Positions 1 to 10,123 of a DNA stretch of 64,000 nt are shown here, piece after piece; position 1 is the stretch's first letter; the number at the start of each line of letters is the position of its first letter. A program made the translations under genes and the position numbers. Source of the DNA: Paenibacillus sp. 37 (GTDB taxonomy: Bacteria > Bacillota > Bacilli > Paenibacillales > Paenibacillaceae); contig NZ_CP043761.1 in the NCBI RefSeq assembly GCF_008386395.1, positions 124,001 to 188,000 of the forward strand, written 5' to 3'. Under the pieces are notes generated by a model that was not told the DNA's origin, did no database searches, and saw only the letters and a list, made by a program, of their open reading frames with translations.

Positions 1-1
1 A

Positions 2-568
2 CAGATGGTGAGCCTGTTCCAGAACGGTGAAAAAGTGAAGATGTCCAAGCGTACAGGTAAAGCTGTAACGATGGAAGATCTGATGGATGAAGTCGGGATT
101 GATGCGATCCGTTACTTCTTCACAATGCGCAGCATGGACTCCCATCTGGACTTTGACATGGACCTTGCCATTTCCACATCCAATGAGAATCCGGTATTCT
201 ACGTACAATACGCGCATGCACGTGTATGCAGCGTATACCGTCAGGCTGAGGAACAAGGTATTGAACTGCTGCCACTGGCACAGATTGACCTGTCCAAGCT
301 GACAACAGAGCACGAGTATGACCTTCTCCGCAAAATGGGAGAGTTGCCTGAGGAAATCTCGGCAGCAGCAACGGGATATGCGCCTCATCGTATCATCCGT
401 TATGTATACGAGCTGGCATCCCTGTTCCACAGCTACTACCGTGCAGAACGTGTCATTACGGAAGACGCGCAGCAAACTCAAGCACGTCTGGCACTAATCG
501 GTGCTGTGCGTACCGTTATCGCAACAGCGCTTCGTCTGGTAGGCGTAACCGCTCCTGACAAAATGTAA
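2..568 (+). CDS. argS: Arginyl-tRNA synthetase, C-terminal part (5' truncated by window edge)
   Basis: Joins arginine to tRNA-Arg with ATP in the cytoplasm. Only the last ~189 codons are present because the gene begins before the window. The class I aaRS signature KMSKR is visible near the start of the fragment, followed by [15 protein letters not shown] and DAIRYFF, which is typical of ArgS. The remainder is the helical DALR anticodon-binding domain, ending in VTAPDKM at a TAA stop. A strong terminator follows within 40 bases, so argS ends its transcription unit here. Identity is secure from the motif order; the catalytic HIGH region lies outside the window. Confidence 0.95.
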   Translation, partial: QMVSLFQNGEKVKMSKRTGKAVTMEDLMDEVGIDAIRYFFTMRSMDSHLDFDMDLAISTSNENPVFYVQYAHARVCSVYRQAEEQGIELLPLAQIDLSKLTTEHEYDLLRKMGELPEEISAAATGYAPHRIIRYVYELASLFHSYYRAERVITEDAQQTQARLALIGAVRTVIATALRLVGVTAPDKM

Positions 569-607
569 ATTCCAGGCTCGCGGCCTATCCGCCGCTCTGC
601 CTAAGGC

Positions 608-661
608 AAAAAGTCTCCATGTCCACGTTGAAGTTGCAACGTGGACATGGAGACTTTTTTT
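608..661 (+). terminator. Rho-independent terminator of argS
   Basis: A perfect 18-bp stem (613-630 with 637-654, loop AAGTTG) is flanked by an A run on the left and seven Ts on the right. Because of the A and T flanks it could also act on the opposite strand, which would serve the convergent S8 protease gene. Confidence 0.93.
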
Positions 662-856
662 GTTGTGTACCCGGAGCTGAAGAAAACGAAATGCCTGGTC
701 CATCCAAGGCACACTAACCTGCTCTGACATCACAGTGGGCGTAACCTAGAGTCACAGCCACTACGTAATACTCCCTCGTGCGTATTACCTGGGCAGGGCT
801 GCAGCGTTTTCGCCATGAGCCTCAATCAAGTTCTGCTGACGGCTGACAGAGCTGAT

Positions 857-2011
857 TCATTCCCCGCCCTCCTGCATTAGCTTCAGGGCATCAATCTCAC
901 CACCACGCACCTTGCTTTTTGCTGTGGTAGTCTTGCGAGCGCGCAACGGGATCGTAGCGCGTTTGACGAGTGTCTTGATTTCACTAGGGGATAACCCCGG
1001 ATGTCTGGAGAGCAGCAAGGCGATAGCGCCGCTCACATGGGAGGTCGCCATGGAGGTTCCGCTCATCTCGTGATGTTTGCCTTGTACCCAGGAGGAGACG
1101 ATCTTATCACCGGGTGCATAGACATCCACATATGCGCCACGATTGCTGAAGGACGCAATACGTCTGTTTTTGTCGGTTGCCCCAACAGATATGGTCTGGG
1201 GATACCGTGCAGGGTAATCAATACTGCGGCGTTTGCCATCATTTCCTGATGAAGCAACAATAACGATTCCAGCATGGTACGCACGGTTGACAACGTCAAG
1301 AAGCGCCTTGCTGCGTGTTTTCATGCCAAAGCTCATATTGATGATATCGACCTTGTTGCGTACACACCAGTCGATGCCAAGTACAATGTCGGATACATAA
1401 GCCGATCCGTTGTGGTCAAATGCTTTCACCGGATAGATCAGGGAGCGTGGAGCTACACCAATCATGCCTGCGGTACTGTTGGCAGCAGCGATAGTCCCTG
1501 CAATGTGGGTGCCGTGTCCGTTATCATCATGAGGAAGCAGGCTGCGGTTTAACAGATTGATTCCGCGTGCCAGGGAATAACGAAGATCAGGATGGTGATA
1601 ATCAGCACCTGTATCAATCACACCGATTTTAATCCGGTGTCCGGTAGACACAGACCATACTTTGGGCGCCCGAATCTGCTTCACTCCCCAGGGTATGCCT
1701 TGAGCATTGCTTGGTTTGCTGTGGAGTGCGGTGGCATGAAGGGAGATGGGAACGTCTGCTTCAATCGTAATTTCATCCCCATAGCGGTATAGGTCCTCCG
1801 GGCGTTGGACTGGAGCGATAATGGAACGAGCCAGTCGAGAGGAACGGACAGCCCCAAGGTCTGTGAATTCATTCCGCATTCGGGACAATTCTACGAGACA
1901 GGCCTCGTACTGCTGCGGTTTGGCAAATCGGATCAAATATCGCCCTCCCTGTTCTGGTTCAGGGCGTCGCATTCCGTCAATCAATTGATGCAATAAACCA
2001 GTATAGTCCAT
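857..2011 (-). CDS. S8 (subtilisin-like) serine peptidase without signal peptide
   Basis: Subtilase of 384 residues. The catalytic triad is visible as Asp133 (GVIDTGAD), His166 (NGHGTH) and Ser320 (GTSMATSH), with the oxyanion Asn at about 257 (SSGNDG). Residues 23 to ~90 resemble an inhibitor-I9-type propeptide (YLIRFAKP). There is no hydrophobic N-terminal segment, so I see no signal peptide. The enzyme is either intracellular or exported by a route I cannot identify. The start ATG is preceded by AAGGGGG at 8-9 bases. It is convergent with argS and divergent from rpoE, and is not part of the usual argS-rpoE-pyrG neighbourhood, so it looks like a lineage-specific insertion. The substrate is unknown. 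Confidence 0.9.
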   Translation of the reverse strand: MDYTGLLHQLIDGMRRPEPEQGGRYLIRFAKPQQYEACLVELSRMRNEFTDLGAVRSSRLARSIIAPVQRPEDLYRYGDEITIEADVPISLHATALHSKPSNAQGIPWGVKQIRAPKVWSVSTGHRIKIGVIDTGADYHHPDLRYSLARGINLLNRSLLPHDDNGHGTHIAGTIAAANSTAGMIGVAPRSLIYPVKAFDHNGSAYVSDIVLGIDWCVRNKVDIINMSFGMKTRSKALLDVVNRAYHAGIVIVASSGNDGKRRSIDYPARYPQTISVGATDKNRRIASFSNRGAYVDVYAPGDKIVSSWVQGKHHEMSGTSMATSHVSGAIALLLSRHPGLSPSEIKTLVKRATIPLRARKTTTAKSKVRGGEIDALKLMQEGGE

Positions 2012-2472
2012 AATGGGCAGCCCCCTTCGGGATGAACATGCTGAGGTATTCTATGAATGCGCTCATCCCGCCGCATGGGGAACTTGCCCTTTTTTTACAA
2101 AAACACATTCACTTCGTGTCAAAACGGGCGCAGGGACATATGATGGATGGAGAGCTAGAGGGCTCTTGCGGGGAACCTGGTGAGGAGTAATCCTCCAAGG
2201 GTATACAGTCAGAAGGCGGAGGGGACTCCGTCTTTTTTATTATGGAGCTGTCTCTTTGACAAAGAGGGTATTCCTGTGGATTCGATGTCACTTCACGTTG
2301 AATATATGGACATATTGTTGCTGCTCTCCGCATTTGCGTCACATCCGTACATAAAAACTTGCTTTTTAACGCTAAATAGGTTTTACTTAGGTTTGTTAAT
2401 GGATATGTTATACGTAACAGTCCAGTTCGTAGGGGTTAAAAAGTGAATTTTGTGTGAGAGGAAGTGTCTGCA
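2012..2472. other. Intergenic region between the S8 protease and rpoE
   Basis: This 461-base divergent spacer must hold promoters for the protease (left) and rpoE (right). The only structure I can support is the terminator-like hairpin at 2213-2238. A TTTACT/TTATAC pair near 2382-2413 has poor spacing for a SigA promoter. A 16-codon frame begins at 2140 but has no convincing ribosome site. No other gene is seen. Confidence 0.5.
2213..2238 (+). terminator. Terminator-like hairpin upstream of rpoE
   Basis: AAGGCGGAG (2213-2221) pairs with CTCCGTCTT (2226-2234) with one G-U pair, followed by TTTTTT. It would end a short transcript that starts within the spacer, or act as an attenuator ahead of rpoE. 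No gene is visible before it on this strand. Confidence 0.6.
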
Positions 2473-3042
2473 GTGAGTACCTCGCTCAATTTGAAAATTG
2501 ATAAAGAAAAGGTAAAAGAGATCCCTTTGGTGGACCTTGCCTTTATGGTGCTGAAAGCGGCTAATACGCCGTATTACTATCGTGACTTAATGAATGAGGT
2601 AGCGAAGCAGCGCGGAATGACTGATGAAGAAATCAACGAGTTTATCGCCCAGCTATATACCGAGATTAATATCGATGGCCGTTTTGCTTGCGTCGGTACA
2701 AGTCTGTGGGGCTTGAAGCGCTGGTATCCGGTAGCTGGAACAGAAGATTCCATGACGGGTGCGAAGCGTCCGCGTATCATCAACGATGAAGACGATGATC
2801 TGGAAGATGAAGACTTCGGTGAAGAAGAAGACAGCTATAGCAGCGATGAAGACTTCGACAGCACGGATAAAGACGAAGAAGAAGACGAAGAAGAGGAAGA
2901 AGAAGACGACATCTTTGACGAAGAAGACAGCGAAGAAGAAGTGCTGGTTGAAGATGACGATCTGGAAGATGAAGACCTCGAAGAAGACGAAGAAGAGTCC
3001 GAAAACGAGGATGAATTTGACGACGATTCTGATAATCGGTAG
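2473..3042 (+). CDS. rpoE: DNA-directed RNA polymerase delta subunit
   Basis: Accessory subunit of Firmicute RNA polymerase that lowers non-specific nucleic-acid binding and helps core recycling. Residues ~16-85 form the HARE-HTH domain (IPLVDLAFMVLKAANTPYYY, then GRFACVGTSLWGLKRW). From residue ~105 to the end the protein is almost entirely Asp and Glu, the hallmark of delta. I chose the GTG at 2473 because AGGAAG ends eight bases before it; an in-frame GTG at 2464 lies inside that ribosome site. The product is 189 aa, somewhat longer than the 173 aa of B. subtilis because of the acidic tail. pyrG follows, as in Bacillus. Confidence 0.95.
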   Translation: MSTSLNLKIDKEKVKEIPLVDLAFMVLKAANTPYYYRDLMNEVAKQRGMTDEEINEFIAQLYTEINIDGRFACVGTSLWGLKRWYPVAGTEDSMTGAKRPRIINDEDDDLEDEDFGEEEDSYSSDEDFDSTDKDEEEDEEEEEEDDIFDEEDSEEEVLVEDDDLEDEDLEEDEEESENEDEFDDDSDNR

Positions 3043-3061
3043 TCATTTTTGACGTCTATAA

Positions 3062-3116
3062 TTTACCCGTTTCCCCGGAATAGTCAGCCTTGACAGCAGA
3101 CGGGGTAACGGGTAAA
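3062..3116 (+). terminator. Hairpin after rpoE
   Basis: TTTACCCGTTTCCCCG pairs with CGGGGTAACGGGTAAA with a single mismatch. There is no T run directly after it, so it may stabilise the rpoE mRNA end or act together with the next hairpin. Confidence 0.6.
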
Positions 3117-3169
3117 CTATTGCATGGGCTTATGAATGAGCGACAATATATTTATGTTTTTTATAGAAG

Positions 3170-3199
3170 GTGCCCCGTCCTGCGGGAGTACTTTTTTTT
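3170..3199 (+). terminator. Possible terminator between rpoE and pyrG
   Basis: GTGCCCCG (3170-3177) pairs imperfectly with CGGGAGTAC (3183-3191) and is followed by eight Ts. The stem is short, but the T run is strong. Confidence 0.6.
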
Positions 3200-3249
3200 G
3201 TATTTTTAGAGGCATAATTTTGCAAAAAGTTTTCATTTCCGCATGCTCC

Positions 3250-3278
3250 CGGCCAACATTTTGTTGTGGCCCGTTTTT
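3250..3278 (+). terminator. Terminator-like hairpin in the pyrG upstream region
   Basis: GGCC-AACA (3251-3258) pairs with TGTT-GGCC (3262-3265 and 3268-3271, two-base bulge) and is followed by GTTTTT. A CTCCC tract lies at its left foot. Known pyrG control in B. subtilis uses a C/U-rich tract in a leader terminator, so this is a candidate control element, but I cannot place the transcription start. Confidence 0.45.
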
Positions 3279-3357
3279 GTATATCAAAAACACCAAATGA
3301 AATGATGGCTACCGGAATGTTTGCACCATTTTTTGCTGTAGAACAACGTGTATTTAA

Positions 3358-5103
<1,746 letters not shown>

Positions 5104-5137
5104 TACATGGTTTTATTGTTTAACGTAATAGATATTG

Positions 5138-5184
5138 GGGATGTTCCTGGCAACCATAGCGGATGCCAGAACATCCCTTTTTTT
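5138..5184 (+). terminator. Rho-independent terminator of pyrG
   Basis: GGGATGTTC-CTGGCA pairs with TGCCAG-AACATCCC (one bulged C), followed by seven Ts at 5178-5184. Confidence 0.92.
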
Positions 5185-5229
5185 GCGTAAAAAGCAGATG
5201 GATATGCTTTTTGTCATTTTGTGAATGTA

Positions 5230-5258
5230 GCAGGATTTTAATGGAAGAGGTAGAATAC
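5230..5258 (+). promoter_or_regulatory. SigH-type promoter of spo0F
   Basis: GCAGGATTT at 5230-5238 fits the SigH -35 consensus RNAGGAWWW fully. After an 11-base spacer, GTAGAATAC at 5250-5258 fits the -10 consensus RNNGAATWW in all but the last base. spo0F is SigH-controlled in B. subtilis, so position and sequence agree. Confidence 0.8.
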
Positions 5259-5332
5259 TTATCATGACGACTATGGGATAGTTATCCAGATTCAAAGATG
5301 TACATGCTTTCCTAATTCTAGGAGGTTACAGA

Positions 5333-5719
5333 GTGGAAGATAAAAAAGTTTTGATTGTTGATGACCAGAATGGTATTCGAATCCTGTTAATGGAAGTGTT
5401 CAGCAGTGAGGGGTATAACACGTTTCAAGCACCCAACGGCAAGGTTGCTCTGGAGATTGTGAATAATGACAAGCCTGACCTGGTATTGCTCGATATGAAG
5501 ATTCCTGGGATGGACGGTCTGGAAATCCTGAAGCATATTAAAGATATTGATCCGGGTATCAAGGTCATCATGATGACCGCTTATGGTGAACTGGACATGA
5601 TTAAGGAAGCAACGGATCTCGGAGCGCTCATGCACTTTACAAAACCATTTGATATCGACGAGATGCGAGTGGCTGTGAATATGCAACTTCGTAATGGTAC
5701 CGCCAATAAATGCAGCTGA
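5333..5719 (+). CDS. spo0F: Sporulation phosphorelay response regulator Spo0F
   Basis: Single-domain receiver that accepts phosphate from sporulation kinases and passes it to Spo0B on the way to Spo0A. All signature residues are present: acidic pocket Asp10-Asp11 (VDDQ), phosphorylated Asp54 ([11 protein letters not shown]), Thr82 ([10 protein letters not shown]), His101 and Lys104 (HFTKPFD). No output domain follows, and the C-terminal tail is short. The GTG start is preceded by AGGAGGT about seven bases upstream. Length is 128 aa, against 124 in B. subtilis. It sits between pyrG and fbaA as in Bacillus, with its own SigH-type promoter and terminator. Identification is very strong. Confidence 0.97.
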   Translation: MEDKKVLIVDDQNGIRILLMEVFSSEGYNTFQAPNGKVALEIVNNDKPDLVLLDMKIPGMDGLEILKHIKDIDPGIKVIMMTAYGELDMIKEATDLGALMHFTKPFDIDEMRVAVNMQLRNGTANKCS

Positions 5720-5743
5720 ATCCTGTTGATACAGGATTTTTTT
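5719..5743 (+). terminator. Terminator of spo0F
   Basis: AATCCTGT (5719-5726) pairs with ACAGGATT (5731-5738) around a TGAT loop, followed by a run of Ts. The stem overlaps the stop codon. Confidence 0.9.
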
Positions 5744-5884
5744 GCGTGTGGAGAACACAGAAGGTACTTGGTGGGAGAATGGGGTATTTCACTCCTTCAT
5801 CCGGGGAATATTGGAAATGGGGAAGTTATAAAGCGGTGTCTATGAAAACTGTGCTGCAAAGCACAGCATTTTTGCAAATGCTTG

Positions 5885-5914
5885 TTTAGTATTTGACATG
5901 GGATGTGGTATAAT
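5885..5914 (+). promoter_or_regulatory. Extended -10 promoter of fbaA
   Basis: TGGTATAAT (5906-5914) is a perfect extended -10 element. The correctly spaced -35 is weak (TTTAGT at 5885, 18-base spacer). A TTGACA at 5893 is only ten bases from the -10 and is not used as the -35. Confidence 0.7.
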
Positions 5915-5979
5915 AAGCCCGTATGTGATTTCGGCTAAAAACCATAGACACAACCCAAACCCCTAGGAGGATTGAAACC

Positions 5980-6834
5980 ATGCCATTAGTATCTATGACA
6001 GACATGTTGAACAAAGCACTTGAAGGAAAATATGCAGTTGGTCAATACAACATCAATAACCTTGAGTGGACTCAAGCGATTCTTGGTGCTGCTGAAGAAG
6101 AGAAATCCCCAGTAATCCTGGGTGTATCCGAAGGCGCAGCACGTCACATTGGTGGCTTCTACACTGTAGTTAAAATGGTAGAAGGACTCATTCACGACAT
6201 GAAAATCACTGTTCCAGTTGCAATTCACCTGGACCACGGTTCAAGCTTCGACAAGTGTAAAGAAGCGATCGACGCTGGATTCACATCCGTAATGATCGAC
6301 GGTTCCCACCACTCTATCGATGAGAACATCGAAATGACTAAAAAAGTTGTTGAATATGCACACGCTAAAGGCGTTTCTGTAGAAGCTGAAGTAGGTACTG
6401 TAGGCGGACAAGAAGACGACGTTATCGGTGGTATCATGTACGCTGACCTGAACGAGTGTATCCGTATCGTTAAAGAAACAGGTATCGATACATTGGCACC
6501 AGCTCTTGGTTCCGTACACGGTCCTTACCATGGCGAGCCTAACCTGGGCTTCAAAGAAATGGAAGAAGTTCGTGACGCGGTACAAGTTCCACTCGTATTG
6601 CACGGTGGTACAGGTATTCCTAAACACGACATCGACAAAGCCATTTCCCTGGGTACGTCCAAAATTAACGTAAACACAGAGAACCAAATTGCTTTTGCAA
6701 GAGTGGTTCGTGAAGTGCTTGCAGCTAAACCAGACGCTTACGATCCACGTACATTCATCGTACCAGGCCGTGAAGCAATTAAAGAAACCGTTAAAGGTAA
6801 AATCCGCGAGTTTGGTTCTAACAACAAAGCGTAA
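5980..6834 (+). CDS. fbaA: Class II fructose-1,6-bisphosphate aldolase
   Basis: Zn-dependent aldolase that splits fructose-1,6-bisphosphate into dihydroxyacetone phosphate and glyceraldehyde-3-phosphate, and works in reverse in gluconeogenesis. Asp85 and His86 (HLDHGSS), His180 (GSVHGPY) and His208 (VLHGGTG) are the expected catalytic and zinc-binding residues; GTGIP and NVNTENQ form the phosphate site. Length is 284 aa, normal for the family. AGGAGG precedes the ATG. Codon use is strongly biased to a small set, as in highly expressed genes. It is monocistronic by its promoter and 3' hairpin, and sits between spo0F and murAB as in Bacillus, but without ywjH. Confidence 0.97.
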   Translation: MPLVSMTDMLNKALEGKYAVGQYNINNLEWTQAILGAAEEEKSPVILGVSEGAARHIGGFYTVVKMVEGLIHDMKITVPVAIHLDHGSSFDKCKEAIDAGFTSVMIDGSHHSIDENIEMTKKVVEYAHAKGVSVEAEVGTVGGQEDDVIGGIMYADLNECIRIVKETGIDTLAPALGSVHGPYHGEPNLGFKEMEEVRDAVQVPLVLHGGTGIPKHDIDKAISLGTSKINVNTENQIAFARVVREVLAAKPDAYDPRTFIVPGREAIKETVKGKIREFGSNNKA

Positions 6835-6857
6835 TTTATCTTTACCAGTTCCATACT

Positions 6858-6902
6858 GTGAAATGGAAAAACACCGCCTAGCCGGTGTCTTTCCATTTTC
6901 AC
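6858..6902 (+). terminator. Long hairpin after fbaA
   Basis: GTGAAATGGAAA plus ACACCG pairs with CGGTGT plus TTTCCATTTTCAC, with one bulge. The stem spans about 19 bp; there is no long T run outside it. Confidence 0.75.
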
Positions 6903-6981
6903 ACCTTATTTCTACATCGGAATCCAACAGCACGTATTGCCGTTCATCGGCTGCAAAACACGTAGGGGGACATTAAGCTTT

Positions 6982-8235
6982 ATGGAAAAATTGATGATTA
7001 GTGGCGGACGTCCGTTACAGGGAACTGTAACTATAAGCGGCGCCAAGAACAGCGCCATTGCGCTTATTCCTGCAGCATTGCTTGCCGAGTCAGAAGTCGT
7101 GTTGGACAACCTGCCGCTTTTGAGTGACGTGGCGGTTTATGCAGAAATTTTGGAGGAACTCGGAGCACATGTGACTTGGGAAGGCAGTCAGATGAAGATA
7201 GACCCTTCTGACATCAAATCCATTCCTATGCCGAATGGTCCCGTGAAGAAGCTTCGTGCTTCGTATTATATGATGGGTGCATTGCTAGGGCGTTTCAAAG
7301 AAGCGACCATAGGTTTACCAGGGGGTTGTAATTTTGAGCCTCGTCCAATTGATCAACATATCAAAGGGTTTGAAGCGCTTGGCGCAACCGTAACAAACGA
7401 ACATGGCTCCATTCATTTGCATGCCAAAGAGCTGCGCGGAGCAAAAATCTATCTTGATGTAAGCAGTGTCGGCGCAACCATTAATATCATGCTGGCGGCT
7501 ACTCGTGCCAAAGGCTCTACAATTATCGAAAACGCGGCTAAAGAGCCTGAGATTATAGATGTAGCAACACTTCTGAATTCCATGGGTGCCAGCATCAAGG
7601 GTGCAGGTACCGAAACGATCCGTATTGAAGGGGTCTCGGAGCTTAAAGGCTGCCGTCATTCCATCATTCCGGACCGTATCCAAGCAGGTACGTATATGAT
7701 CGCTGCAGCGGCGACGCGCGGAGATGTTCTGATTGACAATGTGATTCCCAAACATCTGGAAGCTTTAACGGCAAAGCTGCTGGAGATGGGTGTTGGCATT
7801 GAGGAATTGGATGAAAGTATACGTGTCATTGGTAAACCAAGCTATAACCATGTGGACGTGAAGGCACTTGTATATCCTGGTTTTCCAACGGATCTACAGT
7901 CACCAATGACAAGTGTTTTAACACAGGCAACTGGTGTGAGTGTCCTGAGCGACTTTGTATACAGTAATCGATTCAAGCATGTGCCTGAGTTAGTGCGGAT
8001 GGGTGCAAAGATTCGAGTAGAAGGACGGTCAGCGATTATTGAAGGCAGTGCATTAAACGCGGCCAAAGTAAAAGCATCCGATCTTCGGGCTGGAGCAGCA
8101 CTGGTGATTGCAGGTCTCACCGTCAGTGAAGGTGTGACTGAAGTGACGGGGGTCGAATATATTGACCGCGGTTATGATCATCTGGTGACTAATCTGCGCC
8201 TGCTCGGTGCAGATGTATGGCGGGAAACTGATTAA
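6982..8235 (+). CDS. murAB: UDP-N-acetylglucosamine 1-carboxyvinyltransferase (second MurA type)
   Basis: Transfers enolpyruvate from PEP to UDP-GlcNAc, the first committed step of peptidoglycan synthesis. Lys22-Asn23 (SGAKNSA) and the active-site Cys116 ([16 protein letters not shown]) are present, so the enzyme should be catalytic and sensitive to fosfomycin chemistry. The product from the ATG at 6982 is 417 aa, the normal size; AGGGGGA lies 11 bases upstream. The position between fbaA and rho matches murZ/murAB of B. subtilis, so it is probably the second of two MurA paralogues; the other is not in this window. Confidence 0.94.
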   Translation: MEKLMISGGRPLQGTVTISGAKNSAIALIPAALLAESEVVLDNLPLLSDVAVYAEILEELGAHVTWEGSQMKIDPSDIKSIPMPNGPVKKLRASYYMMGALLGRFKEATIGLPGGCNFEPRPIDQHIKGFEALGATVTNEHGSIHLHAKELRGAKIYLDVSSVGATINIMLAATRAKGSTIIENAAKEPEIIDVATLLNSMGASIKGAGTETIRIEGVSELKGCRHSIIPDRIQAGTYMIAAAATRGDVLIDNVIPKHLEALTAKLLEMGVGIEELDESIRVIGKPSYNHVDVKALVYPGFPTDLQSPMTSVLTQATGVSVLSDFVYSNRFKHVPELVRMGAKIRVEGRSAIIEGSALNAAKVKASDLRAGAALVIAGLTVSEGVTEVTGVEYIDRGYDHLVTNLRLLGADVWRETD

Positions 8236-8335
8236 TAGGAAACGTTATGCATAATTCAGTCCTACACATGTTTATTTTAACTGAACTGCATATCTTTTTG
8301 ATGATTAGGTAAACCTGTTTTAATAGAGTTCTCAG

Positions 8336-8390
8336 CCTCTCCGGCATAAGACGAAATGTTTCTGTTTCCTTTACCGGAGGGTCTTTTTTT
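8336..8390 (+). terminator. Terminator of murAB
   Basis: CCTCTCCGG (8336-8344) pairs with CCGGAGGG (8373-8380) across a long loop, followed by seven Ts. Confidence 0.75.
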
Positions 8391-8570
8391 GAAATAAACT
8401 TCATATGGCTGTAAGAACATCATTTCTCATCCCCAACCCCCGGTTTTGTTTGAACTGCGCTCCATAGCCGGTCTATCCGGATTGATCGCCTCAATGCATC
8501 GTTCACTCAATAGCGGATCTTGCCGAATGTTGGCCATCCCACCCGGAAACTTACACTCAAAGACAAGTAT

Positions 8571-8600
8571 TTGCATTATAACGGTTACATTCCGTACAAT
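8571..8600 (+). promoter_or_regulatory. Candidate SigA promoter of rho
   Basis: TTGCAT (8571-8576), 18-base spacer, TACAAT (8595-8600). It would give a leader of about 95 bases before the rho ATG. Confidence 0.6.
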
Positions 8601-8700
8601 GGACAGAAGGGATTGTGGCAGACGCCGCTCTCTATAGCCGGAACATCTAGCGAAACTATCCATTTCACACGGACTTATTAATTGAATAGGTGGTTATTAT

Positions 8701-10026
8701 ATGGATCTACAAATTTCCGATTTGGAAGAAATGAAACTAACGGACCTCTACAAACTGGCCAAAAAATATCAGATACCTTACTATGGTACGTTAAAAAAGA
8801 AAGAATTAATTTTTGCTATACTACGTGCACAAGCTGAACAGAGTGGCCTGATGTTCATGCAAGGCGTACTCGAGATTTTACCTGAAGGTTACGGATTCTT
8901 AAGACCTATCAACTACTTGCCAAGTACGGAAGACATCTACATCTCAGCTTCTCAGATTCGCAAGTTTGACCTAAGAACAGGTGACCTCGTATCAGGTAAG
9001 TGTAGAACGCCTAAGGAAAACGAGAGATACTTCGGTTTGTTGCAAGTCAACGCTGTAAATGGTGAGAATCCATCGGCGGCTGCAGAGCGACTTCACTTCC
9101 CGGCACTAACCCCACTGTATCCGCAGAAAAAACTGGTTCTCGAAACATCCCCCAACCATTTGTCCACACGCATTATGGATGTGCTCGCCCCGGTAGGATT
9201 GGGACAGCGCGGATTGATCGTAGCACCTCCCAAAGCGGGTAAAACGCTTCTCCTCAAAGAAATTGCCAACAGCATCTCAACTAACAATCCTGAAATTGAA
9301 CTGTTTGTCCTGTTGATTGATGAACGTCCAGAGGAAGTAACGGATATGTCGCGTTCGGTAAAAGGGGAAGTTGTGGCTTCAACATTTGATGAACTGCCTG
9401 AGAATCATATCAAGGTGGCGGAATTGGTGCTTGAACGTGCGCTTCGTCTGGTTGAGGCTAAAAAGGATGTCGTTATCCTGCTGGATAGCATTACACGTCT
9501 TGCCCGTGCATATAACCTGGTTATTCCACCATCCGGTCGTACGCTTAGTGGTGGTATTGACCCAGCTGCATTCCATCGTCCGAAACGTTTCTTCGGTTCT
9601 GCCCGGAATGTGGAAGAAGGCGGAAGCTTGACCATCCTGGCAACGGCATTAATTGATACCGGTTCACGTATGGATGACGTCATTTATGAAGAGTTTAAGG
9701 GTACAGGTAACATGGAGCTCCATCTGGACCGTCGTCTGGCAGAGCGCCGCATATTCCCGGCAATCGACATTCGTCGTTCCGGTACACGTCGTGAAGAAGT
9801 GTTGCTCAGCAAGGAAGAGTTGGATACAATCTGGGCGATTCGTAAAAACATGAATGATTCCCATGACTTTGTTGAAGGATTCCTGAAAAAACTTCGTAAC
9901 AGCAAGACAAATGCAGAGTTTTTGGCGGCATTTGATTCGGCTGGTAACAGCCCGACAAGTAATTCGGGTACAACAACAACCCGTCGCTCACCTAGACAGA
10001 CAGCAACGTCAGGTACATCGACGTAA
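8701..10026 (+). CDS. rho: Transcription termination factor Rho
   Basis: Hexameric RNA-dependent ATPase that ends transcription of untranslated RNA. The N-terminal Rho-N helices (residues 1-45) are followed by the cold-shock-like RNA-binding domain ([14 protein letters not shown], ~55-125) and the RecA-type motor with Walker A at 175-182 (APPKAGKT) and [13 protein letters not shown]. The last ~25 residues are a Ser/Thr-rich tail not needed for the fold. Length is 441 aa, slightly above B. subtilis because of this tail. The ATG is preceded by AGGTGG. Neighbouring murAB and rpmE match the Bacillus locus. Confidence 0.97.
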   Translation: MDLQISDLEEMKLTDLYKLAKKYQIPYYGTLKKKELIFAILRAQAEQSGLMFMQGVLEILPEGYGFLRPINYLPSTEDIYISASQIRKFDLRTGDLVSGKCRTPKENERYFGLLQVNAVNGENPSAAAERLHFPALTPLYPQKKLVLETSPNHLSTRIMDVLAPVGLGQRGLIVAPPKAGKTLLLKEIANSISTNNPEIELFVLLIDERPEEVTDMSRSVKGEVVASTFDELPENHIKVAELVLERALRLVEAKKDVVILLDSITRLARAYNLVIPPSGRTLSGGIDPAAFHRPKRFFGSARNVEEGGSLTILATALIDTGSRMDDVIYEEFKGTGNMELHLDRRLAERRIFPAIDIRRSGTRREEVLLSKEELDTIWAIRKNMNDSHDFVEGFLKKLRNSKTNAEFLAAFDSAGNSPTSNSGTTTTRRSPRQTATSGTST

Positions 10027-10123
10027 GTGTCGTTCGACTAATCACTTTCTTTTTGCAGCAATGCTGTGAATGTTACAATACACTCGTCGTTAGGTTTAAC
10101 CCATTAGATGTGAGGAGAACATC

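Larger units (their letters stand above)
8236..8700 (+). other. murAB-rho spacer and rho leader
   Basis: A 465-base non-coding region. It holds the murAB terminator (8336-8390), a candidate promoter (8571-8600) and then a leader of roughly 90-100 bases before rho. ATAGCCGG appears twice, near 8464 and 8633. No ORF with a ribosome site is seen. Confidence 0.6.

Noticed and set aside
2140..2190. 16-codon frame followed by a terminator upstream of rpoE
   Set aside because: No convincing ribosome site and no family; too short to support.
2759..3052. Lys-rich 97-codon frame inside rpoE
   Set aside because: It is the shifted reading of the GAA/GAC repeats that encode the acidic tail.
5893..5914. 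TTGACA followed by TATAAT before fbaA
   Set aside because: The spacer is only ten bases, too short for SigA; the extended -10 is sufficient.
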